NCBI GenBank assembly: GCA_030426395.1 | Contig: JAUHYE010000003.1 | Location: 1-64,000, forward strand | Reading direction: 5' to 3' | Length of the DNA: 64,000 nucleotides | Source of the DNA: Phycisphaerae bacterium | GTDB taxonomy: Bacteria > Planctomycetota > Phycisphaerae > Phycisphaerales > UBA1924 | Shown: positions 16,373 to 24,921 of the stretch, piece by piece | Layout: each line of letters opens with the position of its first letter | Numbering within the stretch: position 1 is the first letter of the stretch | Notes under the pieces: generated by a model | The model's input: the letters and a program-made list of their open reading frames with translations, nothing else | What the model was told of the DNA's origin: nothing | Database searches by the model: none | Position numbers and translations under genes: made by a program

Positions 16373-17718
16373 GCGGGTTGCTCGAATCGGTCGCGGTGCG
16401 GGGCGAGGGCGATGCGCCGATTGGGATATTGAAACCACCCGGCCCGGCCAAGGCGGCGGCGCGTGCGGAACTCGGGCTTCCGGTCGACAAGCCCATCGTG
16501 ATGGTGGGGCACCAGGCCGAGGTGTGGCACGCTGGTATCTTGGCGAAGCTGATCGCTGCGGCGGAACTCGCGAAGAAGCACGACGCGACGCTGGTGTGGC
16601 TGACGCCGGACCAGGACGCCAACGAGCCGACGATGATCGGGTATCCGGCCCAAACGCACGAAGGGCGTTTGAAGCGGCGGGACTGGATGGTGGATCCGGG
16701 AGCGTTCGTGCGGCCGGGCACGCCGACGGGGTCGAGGCTTGCGATCGAGCCGGGTGTAGTGCCACGCGAAGCACGCACGGAGTGGCCTCACGAAGCGGCG
16801 CGCGACGGGCTCGACCTAATTCGTGAAGCGTTGATCCATCGGCAAGGTGAGGCGTCGTTGGCGCGGCAGTTCACGCATGCGGCGCTCGATATGGTGCGCG
16901 AGGCGCTGCAAATCAATGTTGATCATGTGCTGATGGCCAGCACAATGGCGCGCGGAGCGGCCTTTGGCATGTGGGCCGACCGCATGCGACGTGAGGCGCG
17001 CAACTGCGTGCTGGCGTACAACGGGGCCGCACAGGCGGTACCTGATGCGCACGTGCGAGATCTGGAAATGGGGCCTCGATGGGAGCTGCCGTTGTGGGCG
17101 ATCACGCCCGATCGGCCGCGGGCGGCGGTGTTTGGTGATGCGCAGCCCGATGGGCAGGTCGTTCCACGTGCGTTGGCGATGACCGGCTTCGTGCGTACGT
17201 TGCTGTGCGACGCGTGGGTGATGGGCGTGGGCGGCGAGGCGTACGACGCCGTGACGCGGCGGTGGCTCGCGGCGTGGACGGGCAAGGCGGACCTCGCGCC
17301 CGGTGTCATCGCGACGGCGACGCTGCGATTGCCGTTGCGTGATGGGCCGTTGCCAGACGCGAAGCGGGCGGCCAAGGCGGCGTGGCGCTTGCACCATGCG
17401 AGGCATCACCCGGAGATGCTGGGGCAAGAAGACTTGCAGCGTGAGCGGGACAGGATCGTGCAGGCGATGCGCGAGGCGCCGTACGCGTCGATGGAGCGGC
17501 GGCGCTTGTTTGCGCAGATGCGCGAGTTGCTGCTCGAGGCTCGGGAGCGTGGTTCGGATAAACTGGACATAATGCAGGCTGAGGCTGAGCGGGATCGGGA
17601 GCGATTGACGGACATGGAGTGTGTGCTCGATCGCACGTGGCCGTTCGCGTTGCACTCGGTTGAGAGCTTGCGGGAGCTTGATGCGCACGTGCGCGAGGCG
17701 GTGGGGGTGTTGGCATGA
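16357..17718 (+). CDS. BshC-like protein (putative thiol-biosynthesis ligase family)
   Basis: A 453-residue protein. Residues about 45-90 (VMVGHQAEVWHAGILAKLI ... VWLTPDQDANE) follow the spacing of the BshC signature, in which GQQ..LF.GPLY..KA and W..EDHD.DE recur. BshC adds cysteine in bacillithiol synthesis. The central part has a WELPLWAI segment; the C-terminal 130 residues are helical with coiled-coil character, also a BshC trait. Several key residues differ, so substrate and activity are open. It sits between the GT2 gene and the BtuF-like gene in an overlapping operon. An alternative start is GTG at 16333. Confidence 0.45.
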   Translation: MFGVLSGLLESVAVRGEGDAPIGILKPPGPAKAAARAELGLPVDKPIVMVGHQAEVWHAGILAKLIAAAELAKKHDATLVWLTPDQDANEPTMIGYPAQTHEGRLKRRDWMVDPGAFVRPGTPTGSRLAIEPGVVPREARTEWPHEAARDGLDLIREALIHRQGEASLARQFTHAALDMVREALQINVDHVLMASTMARGAAFGMWADRMRREARNCVLAYNGAAQAVPDAHVRDLEMGPRWELPLWAITPDRPRAAVFGDAQPDGQVVPRALAMTGFVRTLLCDAWVMGVGGEAYDAVTRRWLAAWTGKADLAPGVIATATLRLPLRDGPLPDAKRAAKAAWRLHHARHHPEMLGQEDLQRERDRIVQAMREAPYASMERRRLFAQMRELLLEARERGSDKLDIMQAEAERDRERLTDMECVLDRTWPFALHSVESLRELDAHVREAVGVLA

Positions 17719-18551
17719 AGTGGTTGTCGCTTGCTTTGCTGGTGCTGATCGCGGCATGCGGTGAGCAATCCACGCCGCATCCTTCACAAGGCGTGCGCAT
17801 CGCCACGACCAGCCCGGCGATCGGCATCATGCTGCGTGACTTTGGCGCCCAGTCGCTGGCCGTAGGGCGCTCGGGGTACGACGTGTCGCTCGATCCGTCG
17901 CTGCCAGTGGTGGGGGATGCGGCGGGCATCGATCTGGAGCAATTGTCGGCGAGCGGGGCGACGCACGTGTACGTCGAAACCGGGGCGTCGGCGCCGCCGG
18001 CGGGGTTGGCCGAGCTGGCGGAAGATGTCGGGTTCGAGGTGCGGGCGTTCGAACTGACGAACCTGGAGCAACTCATCGAGTTGGCCGATGGGGTGCACGG
18101 GTTGGTGTCTTCCGAGGTTGACGCGGGCGCGTTGCCCTCGGAGCGGTTTGCCAGTGCGCTCGAGCCCGATGACGCGTTGGCGGACGCGGGTCGCGTCTTG
18201 CTGCTGATGCCCGGCGAGCCCGCTGCCGCACTTGGGCCTGGGTCGGTGCATCACGAGGTGCTGGTGGCTATTGGCGGGGTGTCGGCTCTCGACGCGGGGC
18301 GGCCGTACATGCCGCTGGACGCAGAGGACGTGCTGACGCTGTCGCCCGATGCGATCGTGCTGCTGGCGCCGGGGAACGACGCCGATTGGCGGGAGTTGCT
18401 CGGGGTGCTTGCTGAGCTTCCGGTGCCGGCGATCGAGAACGGGCGTGTGGCTGTCTTTCACGATGACGAGGTGCTGATGGCCTCGACGTCGACGCTGCGG
18501 TACGCCGACGAGCTTCGCCAACAACTTAGCGAGTGGGCGCGCGAGCGGTAG
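17715..18551 (+). CDS. BtuF/FepB-like substrate-binding lipoprotein
   Basis: A 278-residue lipoprotein with lipobox LIAAC (Cys15). The mature part has the two-lobe layout of class III binding proteins for cobalamin or siderophores: an RIATTSPAIGIML start, DLEQLSASGATHVYVE in the first lobe, a long linking helix, and VLTLSPDAIVLLAPG in the second. Such proteins deliver ligand to an ABC importer; none is adjacent. It overlaps the stop of the preceding gene (ATGA) and lies 18 bp before argS. Ligand unknown. Confidence 0.7.
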   Translation: MKWLSLALLVLIAACGEQSTPHPSQGVRIATTSPAIGIMLRDFGAQSLAVGRSGYDVSLDPSLPVVGDAAGIDLEQLSASGATHVYVETGASAPPAGLAELAEDVGFEVRAFELTNLEQLIELADGVHGLVSSEVDAGALPSERFASALEPDDALADAGRVLLLMPGEPAAALGPGSVHHEVLVAIGGVSALDAGRPYMPLDAEDVLTLSPDAIVLLAPGNDADWRELLGVLAELPVPAIENGRVAVFHDDEVLMASTSTLRYADELRQQLSEWARER

Positions 18552-18557
18552 GGCCCG

Positions 18558-18563
18558 TACGAT
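18558..18563 (+). promoter_or_regulatory. Leaderless-type -10 element of argS
   Basis: TACGAT, 6 nt before the argS ATG. The same block, GTACGATGG.CCGATG, recurs at coaD. Confidence 0.5.
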
Positions 18564-18569
18564 GGGCCG

Positions 18570-20444
18570 ATGAACGAGACCCACAGCCCAGCCGACGCTC
18601 AATCCCAGCTCGATCCGATCGCCATCCTTGACGAGCGGTTCCGCGAGGCGATCGCGCGTGCGTTTCCCGAGGCGGCGGGCAAGGCCGATCCGTTGATCGC
18701 GCCGAGCAAGAAGGCGGCGATGGGCGACTTCCAGTGTAACGCGGCCATGGCGCTGGGCAAGATGGTGGGCAAGAACCCGCGTGAGGTGGCGACGGCGATC
18801 GTCGAGGCGGTCGAGGTAGGTGACATCGCCGAGCCCGTGGACGCGTCGTCGATCGCCGGGCCCGGGTTCATCAACATCACGCTGCGTGGCGAGGCGCTCG
18901 CGGGGCTGCTTGGTGAGCTTGCGGGCACCGACCTGGGCCTGCCGCCGGTGGGCTCGCCGCAGAAGGTCGTCGTCGACCTCTGCGGCGTGAACCTGGCCAA
19001 GCAGATGCATGTGGGGCACATCCGGGCGATCGTCATCGGCGACGCGGTGGCGCGCACGCTCGAGCGGCTGGGGCACACCGTCGTACGGCAGAACCACGTC
19101 GGCGACTGGGGCCTGCCCATCGCGATGGTGGTGGACTATCTGCACCACGAGAATGCGGCGGGGCGGCTGGACCTGGACACGGTGACGCTCGACGACCTCG
19201 ATGGCATCTACAAGGCCATGAAAGCGCGCACGGGCGCGGGGCGCACGGGGTTGCGTCTGGCGCAGAAGTGGGACCTTGGGCCGAAGGTCGTCGCCGAGCT
19301 GGAGGCAGAGGTCGCCGACGCGGACGACGCGATGGCCCGGGCAAAGGCGACGCTCGTGGCGTTGCAGGGCGGTGAGCAGTGGGCCGTCGACCTGTGGCAA
19401 CGCATCAGCGACATCACCATGGGCGCGTGCATCGACGCGTGCAGGCGGCTGCACACTAGGATCACCCTGGAAGCCAGCGCGGGCGAGTCGAGCTATCGCG
19501 ACGAACTGGCGCCGATGGTCGATGACCTCATCAAGCGTGGTGTGGCCGAGGAGGACGGCGGGGCGCTCGTGGTGCGCGGCGAGGGCAAGGACCCGCCCGC
19601 GCTCGTGCGCAAGGGGGATGGTGGGTTTCTGTATGCCACGACCGACGTGGCGGCGATCCGGCGTCGCGTGCAGGACATCGGCGCGAGCCGGGTGATCTAT
19701 TGCGTGGACGTGCGCCAGGCGATGCACTTCCGCCAGGTGTTCGCCGCGGCGCGCAAGGCCGGGTATGCGACGACGCCAGCGGGAATCGAGGCGTCGCTCG
19801 AGCACGCGGCGTTCGGCACGATCCTCGGCACCGATGGCCGGCCGTTCAAGACGCGGTCGGGCGAGAGCGTGAAGTTGCAAGACTTGCTGGATGAAGCACA
19901 CGATCGGGCGCTCGCCGCGGCGGAGAGGAGTGAGCACGTCAGCACAACGGAACGCGAGGCCACTGCGGAAACAGTTGCGATGGCAGCGCTGAAGTTCGCC
20001 GACTTGTCAACCGATCGCGTTCGTGATTACGTCTTCGACTTCGATCGGATCCTCGCGTTCGAGGGCGACACGGGGCCGTACCTTCTGAACGCACTTGTGC
20101 GTATCAAGAGCATCTTCCGCAATGCAGAGGAGCGTGGCGTGGGTGATGCGTGGAAGGACGCACCGATCCGCGTCGAGCACGAGGGGGAGAAGCAACTCGC
20201 GATGTCGTTGTTGCGGTATCCGTCGGTGGTGCGAGCGGTGGGCGAGCATCTGGAGCCACACCGGTTGTGCCAGCACCTGCTGGAGATCGCCAACAAGTTC
20301 AGCAGCTTCTACCAGGTGTGCCCGGTGCTGAAGGCCGAGGACGACGCGACGCGGGACAGCCGGCTGCGGCTGTGCGAGTTGACGGCGCGCGTGCTGGAAG
20401 ATGGCATGGGCGTGCTGGGATTGCCGACGCTGGAGCGGATGTAG
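18570..20444 (+). CDS. argS: Arginyl-tRNA synthetase
   Basis: A 624-residue class I synthetase that charges tRNA-Arg. It shows the N-terminal Add-1 tRNA-binding domain, the HIGH-type motif HVGHIRA after NLAKQMH, the QNHVGDWG motif, the ArgRS segment LGTDGRPFKTRSGESVKL in place of a canonical KMSKS, and a C-terminal DALR anticodon-binding domain ending VLGLPTLERM. Length is slightly above the usual 550-590. It is last in the co-directional run and followed by a strong hairpin terminator. Confidence 0.96.
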   Translation: MNETHSPADAQSQLDPIAILDERFREAIARAFPEAAGKADPLIAPSKKAAMGDFQCNAAMALGKMVGKNPREVATAIVEAVEVGDIAEPVDASSIAGPGFINITLRGEALAGLLGELAGTDLGLPPVGSPQKVVVDLCGVNLAKQMHVGHIRAIVIGDAVARTLERLGHTVVRQNHVGDWGLPIAMVVDYLHHENAAGRLDLDTVTLDDLDGIYKAMKARTGAGRTGLRLAQKWDLGPKVVAELEAEVADADDAMARAKATLVALQGGEQWAVDLWQRISDITMGACIDACRRLHTRITLEASAGESSYRDELAPMVDDLIKRGVAEEDGGALVVRGEGKDPPALVRKGDGGFLYATTDVAAIRRRVQDIGASRVIYCVDVRQAMHFRQVFAAARKAGYATTPAGIEASLEHAAFGTILGTDGRPFKTRSGESVKLQDLLDEAHDRALAAAERSEHVSTTEREATAETVAMAALKFADLSTDRVRDYVFDFDRILAFEGDTGPYLLNALVRIKSIFRNAEERGVGDAWKDAPIRVEHEGEKQLAMSLLRYPSVVRAVGEHLEPHRLCQHLLEIANKFSSFYQVCPVLKAEDDATRDSRLRLCELTARVLEDGMGVLGLPTLERM

Positions 20445-20500
20445 CACACGCGCCTTTCCGGCTTCGGCAGTGGGAAGGCAAAGAAACGAGCACACAAAAG

Positions 20501-20531
20501 AAGCGGGCGACCCACACCGGGTCGCCCGCTT
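20501..20531. terminator. Strong bidirectional terminator between argS and porin
   Basis: A perfect 13-bp stem, AAGCGGGCGACCC with its complement, and a 5-nt loop. It is flanked by A-rich and T-containing sequence on both sides (minus-strand readout continues CTTTTGTG), so it can end both convergent transcripts. Confidence 0.85.
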
Positions 20532-20563
20532 TGATTCAGATCAGTCCGGCTTCTTCTGAGGGA

Positions 20564-21769
20564 TCAGAAGTTGAGCTGGAACATGGTGCGGAGACCGGCC
20601 TGCGGGTCGCCGTTGTCGGGCATCAGGGCCAGGCCCTCGCTGCCACCGGTGAGCGGGGTCATGTTGACGGTCTCGAAGACGAAGAAGACGTCGGCAACGA
20701 ACTTGGCGTTGTGGTTGCCGTTGATGAAGTTGGTGTAGCCAACGGTCAGGGCGACGAAGTCGTCGACGCCGTCGGCATCGGCCAGGATGTAGTCCAAGCG
20801 ACCGTAGATCTCCTGGTTGGCGTCGAAGCGGTAGCCGGCCTGGGCGATGAAGCCCATGTCGGTGCCATCGTCGGTGCCGTTGTCGAAGTCCTGGAGGATG
20901 AAGGCGCCGAAGACGCTGACGCCGTTCTGCTCCCACTGGCCGTCGACGGTGACGCTCAGGAGGTCCAGCTCGTTGGTGGCGCCGGTGCCCAGGGCATAGG
21001 TGCCGTCACCCTGCTGGTAGAAGATCGCACCACCGAAGCGGAGGGCCTGCTCCTGGCCCTGGGTGGCGGTGAAGTCCTTCAGGTCGCTCCAGGCGCCCTG
21101 GACCTTGTAGTCCAAGCGGCCGCCGATGGCGAAATCGGCTTCCATCGGGTTGGCAAACCCGGTGTTGGCCGAGTTGAAGCCGTCGGAGAAGTTGACCTCG
21201 ACCTTGTAATCATCGTCTTCGTTGCCGGCGTAGATGAACGAGATGCCCTGGCTGCGGCCCTGGCTGAAGCGGCTGTTGGTGAACGAGCGATCAACCAGCG
21301 GCTGGCTGCCCGAGGAGACCAGCTCCTCGTACAGGAAGGGGGCCTTGAACTGACCGAACTTCAGCTTGGCCTCGTCCTCCATGCCGGGGACATCGGTCGT
21401 GATGTAGAAGTCGAGCAGATCAAAGCTACCGCTGTTGCGGTCGAAACCACCCTGGACGTAGTAGCCGAAGCCCTCTTCCTCACCACGAACACCCAGGCGG
21501 GCGCGGCGGTTCTGGAAGCCGTTGGCGTAGTCCTCGCCGGTGGCGGGCACCGGATCATCGATCAGGGTGACGTTGTATTGGAACTGGAGGCGACCGAAAA
21601 CCTCGGGACCGCCGGCGGCACCCTGGTTGAGCGTGGCGCGCGAGGCGTCGGTGCGGGTTTCCGCAGCGAACGAGCGGGCTTCATCCAGGCTCGACGTTTG
21701 AGCGATCGCGGTGCCACCAAGGCCCATTGCGAGGCCCGCGAGCAGCACTGTGGCCTTCTTGTGACTCAT
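20564..21769 (-). CDS. Phosphate-selective porin O/P family outer membrane protein
   Basis: A 401-residue exported protein with a signal peptide ending AIAQ. The body alternates hydrophobic and polar residues, as in a beta-barrel, with FGRLQFQYN, NRRARLGVRGEEEGFGYYVQ, FGQFKAPF and GRLDYKVQG strands typical of the OprO/OprP family, and ends in Phe, the outer-membrane insertion signal. In this position, facing phoB-phoR across a 502-bp region, phosphate uptake across the outer membrane is a reasonable inference. AAGGAG precedes the ATG. Confidence 0.82.
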   Translation of the reverse strand: MSHKKATVLLAGLAMGLGGTAIAQTSSLDEARSFAAETRTDASRATLNQGAAGGPEVFGRLQFQYNVTLIDDPVPATGEDYANGFQNRRARLGVRGEEEGFGYYVQGGFDRNSGSFDLLDFYITTDVPGMEDEAKLKFGQFKAPFLYEELVSSGSQPLVDRSFTNSRFSQGRSQGISFIYAGNEDDDYKVEVNFSDGFNSANTGFANPMEADFAIGGRLDYKVQGAWSDLKDFTATQGQEQALRFGGAIFYQQGDGTYALGTGATNELDLLSVTVDGQWEQNGVSVFGAFILQDFDNGTDDGTDMGFIAQAGYRFDANQEIYGRLDYILADADGVDDFVALTVGYTNFINGNHNAKFVADVFFVFETVNMTPLTGGSEGLALMPDNGDPQAGLRTMFQLNF

Positions 21770-22271
21770 CTACGAGACTCCTTCTTCGAGGTCATGAGGG
21801 CGGGTTGGCCGCCCGACTCTGCCACCGTGCCCGGCCGCACGTTGCATTGGCCGGTCGCACGTTGTGATCGATGCTCGGGGTTCCACCCAGAAGATCGATC
21901 GATCGGGCTCGACCATTGAGCCCCCAAACAAGCTGGCGTGGGCCCATCCTGGGCCTTTTCCGTCAGCCAACCCGGCATCCCCAAGATGCCGGGAAAATGC
22001 GTTCTCCGCCCTACCGAGCCCCTTGACAGAAACGCCAGGGGCCTTTTGGGCCCTGAATGGACCACACGGGAAACCGCTTTGAACGGCCCTGTTCCCGGTT
22101 GGCTTCGACCGATTACCGGTCGAGAGCCGAGAGTGTAGCAAGCAACTTAGCCCTTGCCAACTACTGGTCCAGTCCGTTTTTCGGCCCGATGGTTCTTTGG
22201 ACACCACAATCTGTTCTTGAATGCGAAGATATGTTAAAGTCGGGTGTAGCAGCCGTTGCAGGAGCGTGATC
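21770..22271. other. 502-bp divergent region rich in inverted repeats
   Basis: No plausible gene. It holds several perfect stem-loops: GGCCCA/TGGGCC with TTTTC after it (21941-21959), CCCGGCATC/GATGCCGGG (21971-21993), CGACCG/CGGTCG (22106-22122), the palindrome GATCGATCGATC (21893-21904), and an imperfect CAGGG..CCCTG hairpin near 22035. They would lie in the long leader of the porin transcript (minus) or upstream of phoB. GCAGGAG before 22272 is the phoB ribosome binding site. Confidence 0.5.
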
Positions 22272-23063
22272 ATGCCCAAGAATCAGCCCCCAGACAGGTC
22301 CCAAGGGCGGGCCAAGCGGGTGGAACGCGAGGGCAACGACATGGTCGCGAGCGGTGCGAATGCCAGCGAACGGGTGGTCCTGATCGTGGAAGACGAGCGG
22401 GATCTGTCGGATCTGCTCGAGTATAACCTGCGGAGCAGTGGTTATAGGACCATTTGCGCCCACACCGGCAGCGACGGGCTGGCCAAGGCCCGGGCACACG
22501 GTCCCGACCTGGTCCTGCTCGACCTGATGCTGCCCGAATTGCCCGGCACCGAGGTGGCCAAGCAGATCCGGGCCGACAAGACCATCGGGCAGGTGCCCAT
22601 CATCATGCTGACGGCCAAGGGGGACGAGGTCGACCAGGTGGTGGGCCTGGCGGTGGGGGCCGATGACTATGTGACCAAGCCCTTCTCGATGAAGGTGCTG
22701 CTGGCGCGGATCGACGCGGTGTTCCGCCGATCACAGCAGGGCCGGCGGACCAGCGAGCAGGTGCTACGCCTGGGCGGTGTGGCGCTCGACCTGGAAACCC
22801 ACGAGGCCACGCTGGAGGGCGAGACGATCCCCTTCACGCTCACGGAGTTCCGCCTGCTCTCGGCTTTGATCGAGGCCGACGGCAAGGTGCTGAGCCGCAC
22901 CAAGCTCATGAGCCACGCGATGGGCCCGGGCGTGACGGTGACCGAGCGGACCATCGACGTGCACATCACCAGCATCCGCCGCAAGATGGGGCGCTGGGGG
23001 CGGCAGATCAAGACGGTGCGCGGCGTGGGCTATCGCGCGGTGCACGAGTTGGCCCCGGCGTGA
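22272..23063 (+). CDS. phoB: PhoB-like response regulator (OmpR/PhoB family)
   Basis: A 263-residue regulator. The receiver domain has VEDERD at 39-44, phosphoacceptor Asp84 (VLLDLMLP) and the switch-region Lys in YVTKPFS. A winged-helix DNA-binding domain follows (FTLTEFRLLSALIE, TERTIDVHITSIRRKMG, VRGVGYRA). About 30 extra residues precede the receiver; ATG at 22341 would give a standard length, but GCAGGAG supports 22272. With phoR 25 bp downstream and a phosphate-type porin opposite, control of phosphate uptake is likely but not proven. Confidence 0.8.
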   Translation: MPKNQPPDRSQGRAKRVEREGNDMVASGANASERVVLIVEDERDLSDLLEYNLRSSGYRTICAHTGSDGLAKARAHGPDLVLLDLMLPELPGTEVAKQIRADKTIGQVPIIMLTAKGDEVDQVVGLAVGADDYVTKPFSMKVLLARIDAVFRRSQQGRRTSEQVLRLGGVALDLETHEATLEGETIPFTLTEFRLLSALIEADGKVLSRTKLMSHAMGPGVTVTERTIDVHITSIRRKMGRWGRQIKTVRGVGYRAVHELAPA

Positions 23064-23076
23064 CGCGCCGCGGCGA

Positions 23077-23082
23077 TACGAT
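23077..23082 (+). promoter_or_regulatory. Leaderless-type -10 element of phoR
   Basis: TACGAT, 6 nt before the phoR ATG, in the 25-bp gap after phoB. It would give phoR its own leaderless transcript. Confidence 0.4.
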
Positions 23083-23088
23083 CTGAGC

Positions 23089-24417
23089 ATGGGTGCACGC
23101 GGCCGACGCTGGTTCGTGATTGCGGCGTTGGCGGGGGTTGGCGCCCTCGTGCTTGTTCTGATTAGTTTGCTGCCGATCGTGGCGACCTTGCTGCTGGTGG
23201 GTGCGGCCGTCGCGGTGTGGCTTGGGGCAACCGAGCTCCAACGCGCAGCACGGGAAGCCGGGAAGCAAGCCAAGGAAGCCCAGGCCGAGGCGGCGAAGCT
23301 CGAGTCGTCGTATCGGGAGTTGGCGTCGTACTTCCGGCTGATCGACGAGCCCGTGATGGTGTGCGATGAGCGCCAGACCGTTGCGCGGGTGAACGAGGCG
23401 GCGTGCCACTGGCTCGAGATGGATCGCGATGACCTGATCGGTCGGCACGTCGACGAGGTGTTTACGAACGCCGAGGTGCTGTCTCTGCACGCGCGGGCCG
23501 CGCGAGGCGAGCGGTGCCGGCGGCGGGTGACGATCGCGGGCGAGAACGGATATCGCGTGGCGGAAGTTTCGGCCGTACCGGTGCCGCTGGTGCGTGGGGG
23601 TTCTTCTGAAGATGGGAGCGAGAGCCGGGGCGTGCTGCTGGCCTTGCGGGACGTGAGCGAACTGGCTCGGGCGCTCGAGGTTCGGACCGACTTCGCGGCC
23701 AACGCGTCGCACGAGCTACGCACGCCCATCGCGGCGCTGCGTGGCGCGGTCGACACGCTGCAAGGGCCCGCCGCCCGGGACGAGGCGATGCGGACGCGAT
23801 TGCTCTCGATGCTCGACGAGAACGTGTTCCGGCTGGAAGACCTGATCCGAGACTTGCTGGATCTGTCGAGGCTCGAGGCGCTCGAGGGTTCGGCGAAGCT
23901 CTCGCTGGTGCCCGCGAGCGAGTTGGTGCACGTGCTGACACAGAACTTCGAGGCCATGTGCGAGCGCGGCGGGGTGACGCTGCGTTTCGAGCTCGATGGC
24001 GAACTGGAGCACCTGCGCACCGATCGCAATCTGCTGACGATCATCCTGCGGAACCTGATCGAGAACGCCATCAAGTTCAGCGAGAGCGGCGACGAGGTGC
24101 TCGTGCGCGGCACGATTATCGAGGGCGACACGCCCGGAGCGGCGCGCACGTGCGTGCTCGAGGTGATCGACCAGGGGCAGGGCATCCCGCTGCCGATGCA
24201 GCAGCGCATCTTCGAGCGGTTCTACCAGGCCGACACGTCGCGCGACGGCAGCAAGATCGCGCGCGGCACGGGGCTGGGGCTTGCCATCGTGAAGCACGCG
24301 GTGCGAACGCTCAATGGCGCCATCAAGGTGAAGAGCGTGTGGCAGCACGGCACGACGATGACGGTGGAACTGGCCGGGGCGGTACCGGCCGTGAAGGCCC
24401 AGAAGCGCGGCGGCTAA
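23089..24417 (+). CDS. phoR: PhoR-like sensor histidine kinase
   Basis: A 442-residue membrane kinase. Two hydrophobic segments at about 9-28 and 29-46 form an N-terminal hairpin with almost no periplasmic loop, the PhoR layout. A coiled linker, a PAS domain (about 80-190), the H-box NASHELRTPI with His208, the N-box NLIENAIKFS, G1 DQGQGIP and G2 GTGLGLAIV follow. The lack of a periplasmic sensor fits kinases that read transport status through PstSCAB/PhoU, none of which is in the window. Confidence 0.83.
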   Translation: MGARGRRWFVIAALAGVGALVLVLISLLPIVATLLLVGAAVAVWLGATELQRAAREAGKQAKEAQAEAAKLESSYRELASYFRLIDEPVMVCDERQTVARVNEAACHWLEMDRDDLIGRHVDEVFTNAEVLSLHARAARGERCRRRVTIAGENGYRVAEVSAVPVPLVRGGSSEDGSESRGVLLALRDVSELARALEVRTDFAANASHELRTPIAALRGAVDTLQGPAARDEAMRTRLLSMLDENVFRLEDLIRDLLDLSRLEALEGSAKLSLVPASELVHVLTQNFEAMCERGGVTLRFELDGELEHLRTDRNLLTIILRNLIENAIKFSESGDEVLVRGTIIEGDTPGAARTCVLEVIDQGQGIPLPMQQRIFERFYQADTSRDGSKIARGTGLGLAIVKHAVRTLNGAIKVKSVWQHGTTMTVELAGAVPAVKAQKRGG

Positions 24418-24818
24418 CGCGGGGCCCATTCCACGCCGTGGAGCTGGCGCAGGCGGCGGGCCCAGGTGTCGAGCAGGCGTTGCTGGGCGACCTGGTCGCC
24501 GTCGGGCTCGACGAAGGCGGTCAGGGTGTACAGCCCATCACCAACACGGGAGGCGGTGGCGACACCCTCGCGGTTCTCGATGACCAGCAGGCGGGCGGTG
24601 TAGGTGTCGCCTTCCCAAGCGCCAGAGAGCATCGCGGCCTCGGCGTCGGAAAGAGCAACATCGAGGGCGCGGGGGACGTCGTCGCGGTCGCCGGGGGTGG
24701 GGCCCAGGGTGGTGGGGCCGTCGGTGGGCACGATCTCGTAGCCCGGCCCCACGGCGCAGCCCGCCAGGAGGGCCAGGGCGGCGAGATGAATGAAATTGGC
24801 TTTTGTTTGGTTCTTCAT
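24414..24818 (-). CDS. Small lipoprotein of unknown function
   Basis: A 134-residue protein with a lipoprotein signal ending LLAGC (Cys21). The mature part is mixed beta and helix with no recognised domain; TARLLVIENREGVAT and LYTLTAFVEPDGD suggest a small beta sheet. Its stop codon interlocks with that of phoR (4-nt overlap). No clear ribosome binding site. Possibly lineage-specific. Confidence 0.6.
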   Translation of the reverse strand: MKNQTKANFIHLAALALLAGCAVGPGYEIVPTDGPTTLGPTPGDRDDVPRALDVALSDAEAAMLSGAWEGDTYTARLLVIENREGVATASRVGDGLYTLTAFVEPDGDQVAQQRLLDTWARRLRQLHGVEWAPR

Positions 24819-24921
24819 CGGCTTGGGCGATTGGCCTCAGGTAGGATTGCCCGAGAGACGACACTGACGGTGTGGGCCGGGGCTGGCAGAGTCCGGCGGT
24901 TCACGGTCTGGAGACTGGTTC

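Noticed and set aside
17161..17176. A third parS-like match, GTTCCACGTGCG
   Set aside because: Only the left half and core fit; the right arm is lost and it lies in a coding region far from parB.
17784..19937. A minus-strand open frame of 717 residues opposite the BtuF-like gene and argS
   Set aside because: Antisense to clear genes; no family motif or start signal.
20150..21919. A plus-strand open frame of 589 residues opposite the porin
   Set aside because: Repetitive Val/Gly/Glu composition, antisense to the porin, and it would cross the strong terminator at 20501.
22197..22240. A Pho box or sigma70 promoter before phoB (TTGGAC, TTGAAT, TATGTT)
   Set aside because: Hexamer spacings do not fit a promoter and the repeats do not match a Pho box well enough to claim.
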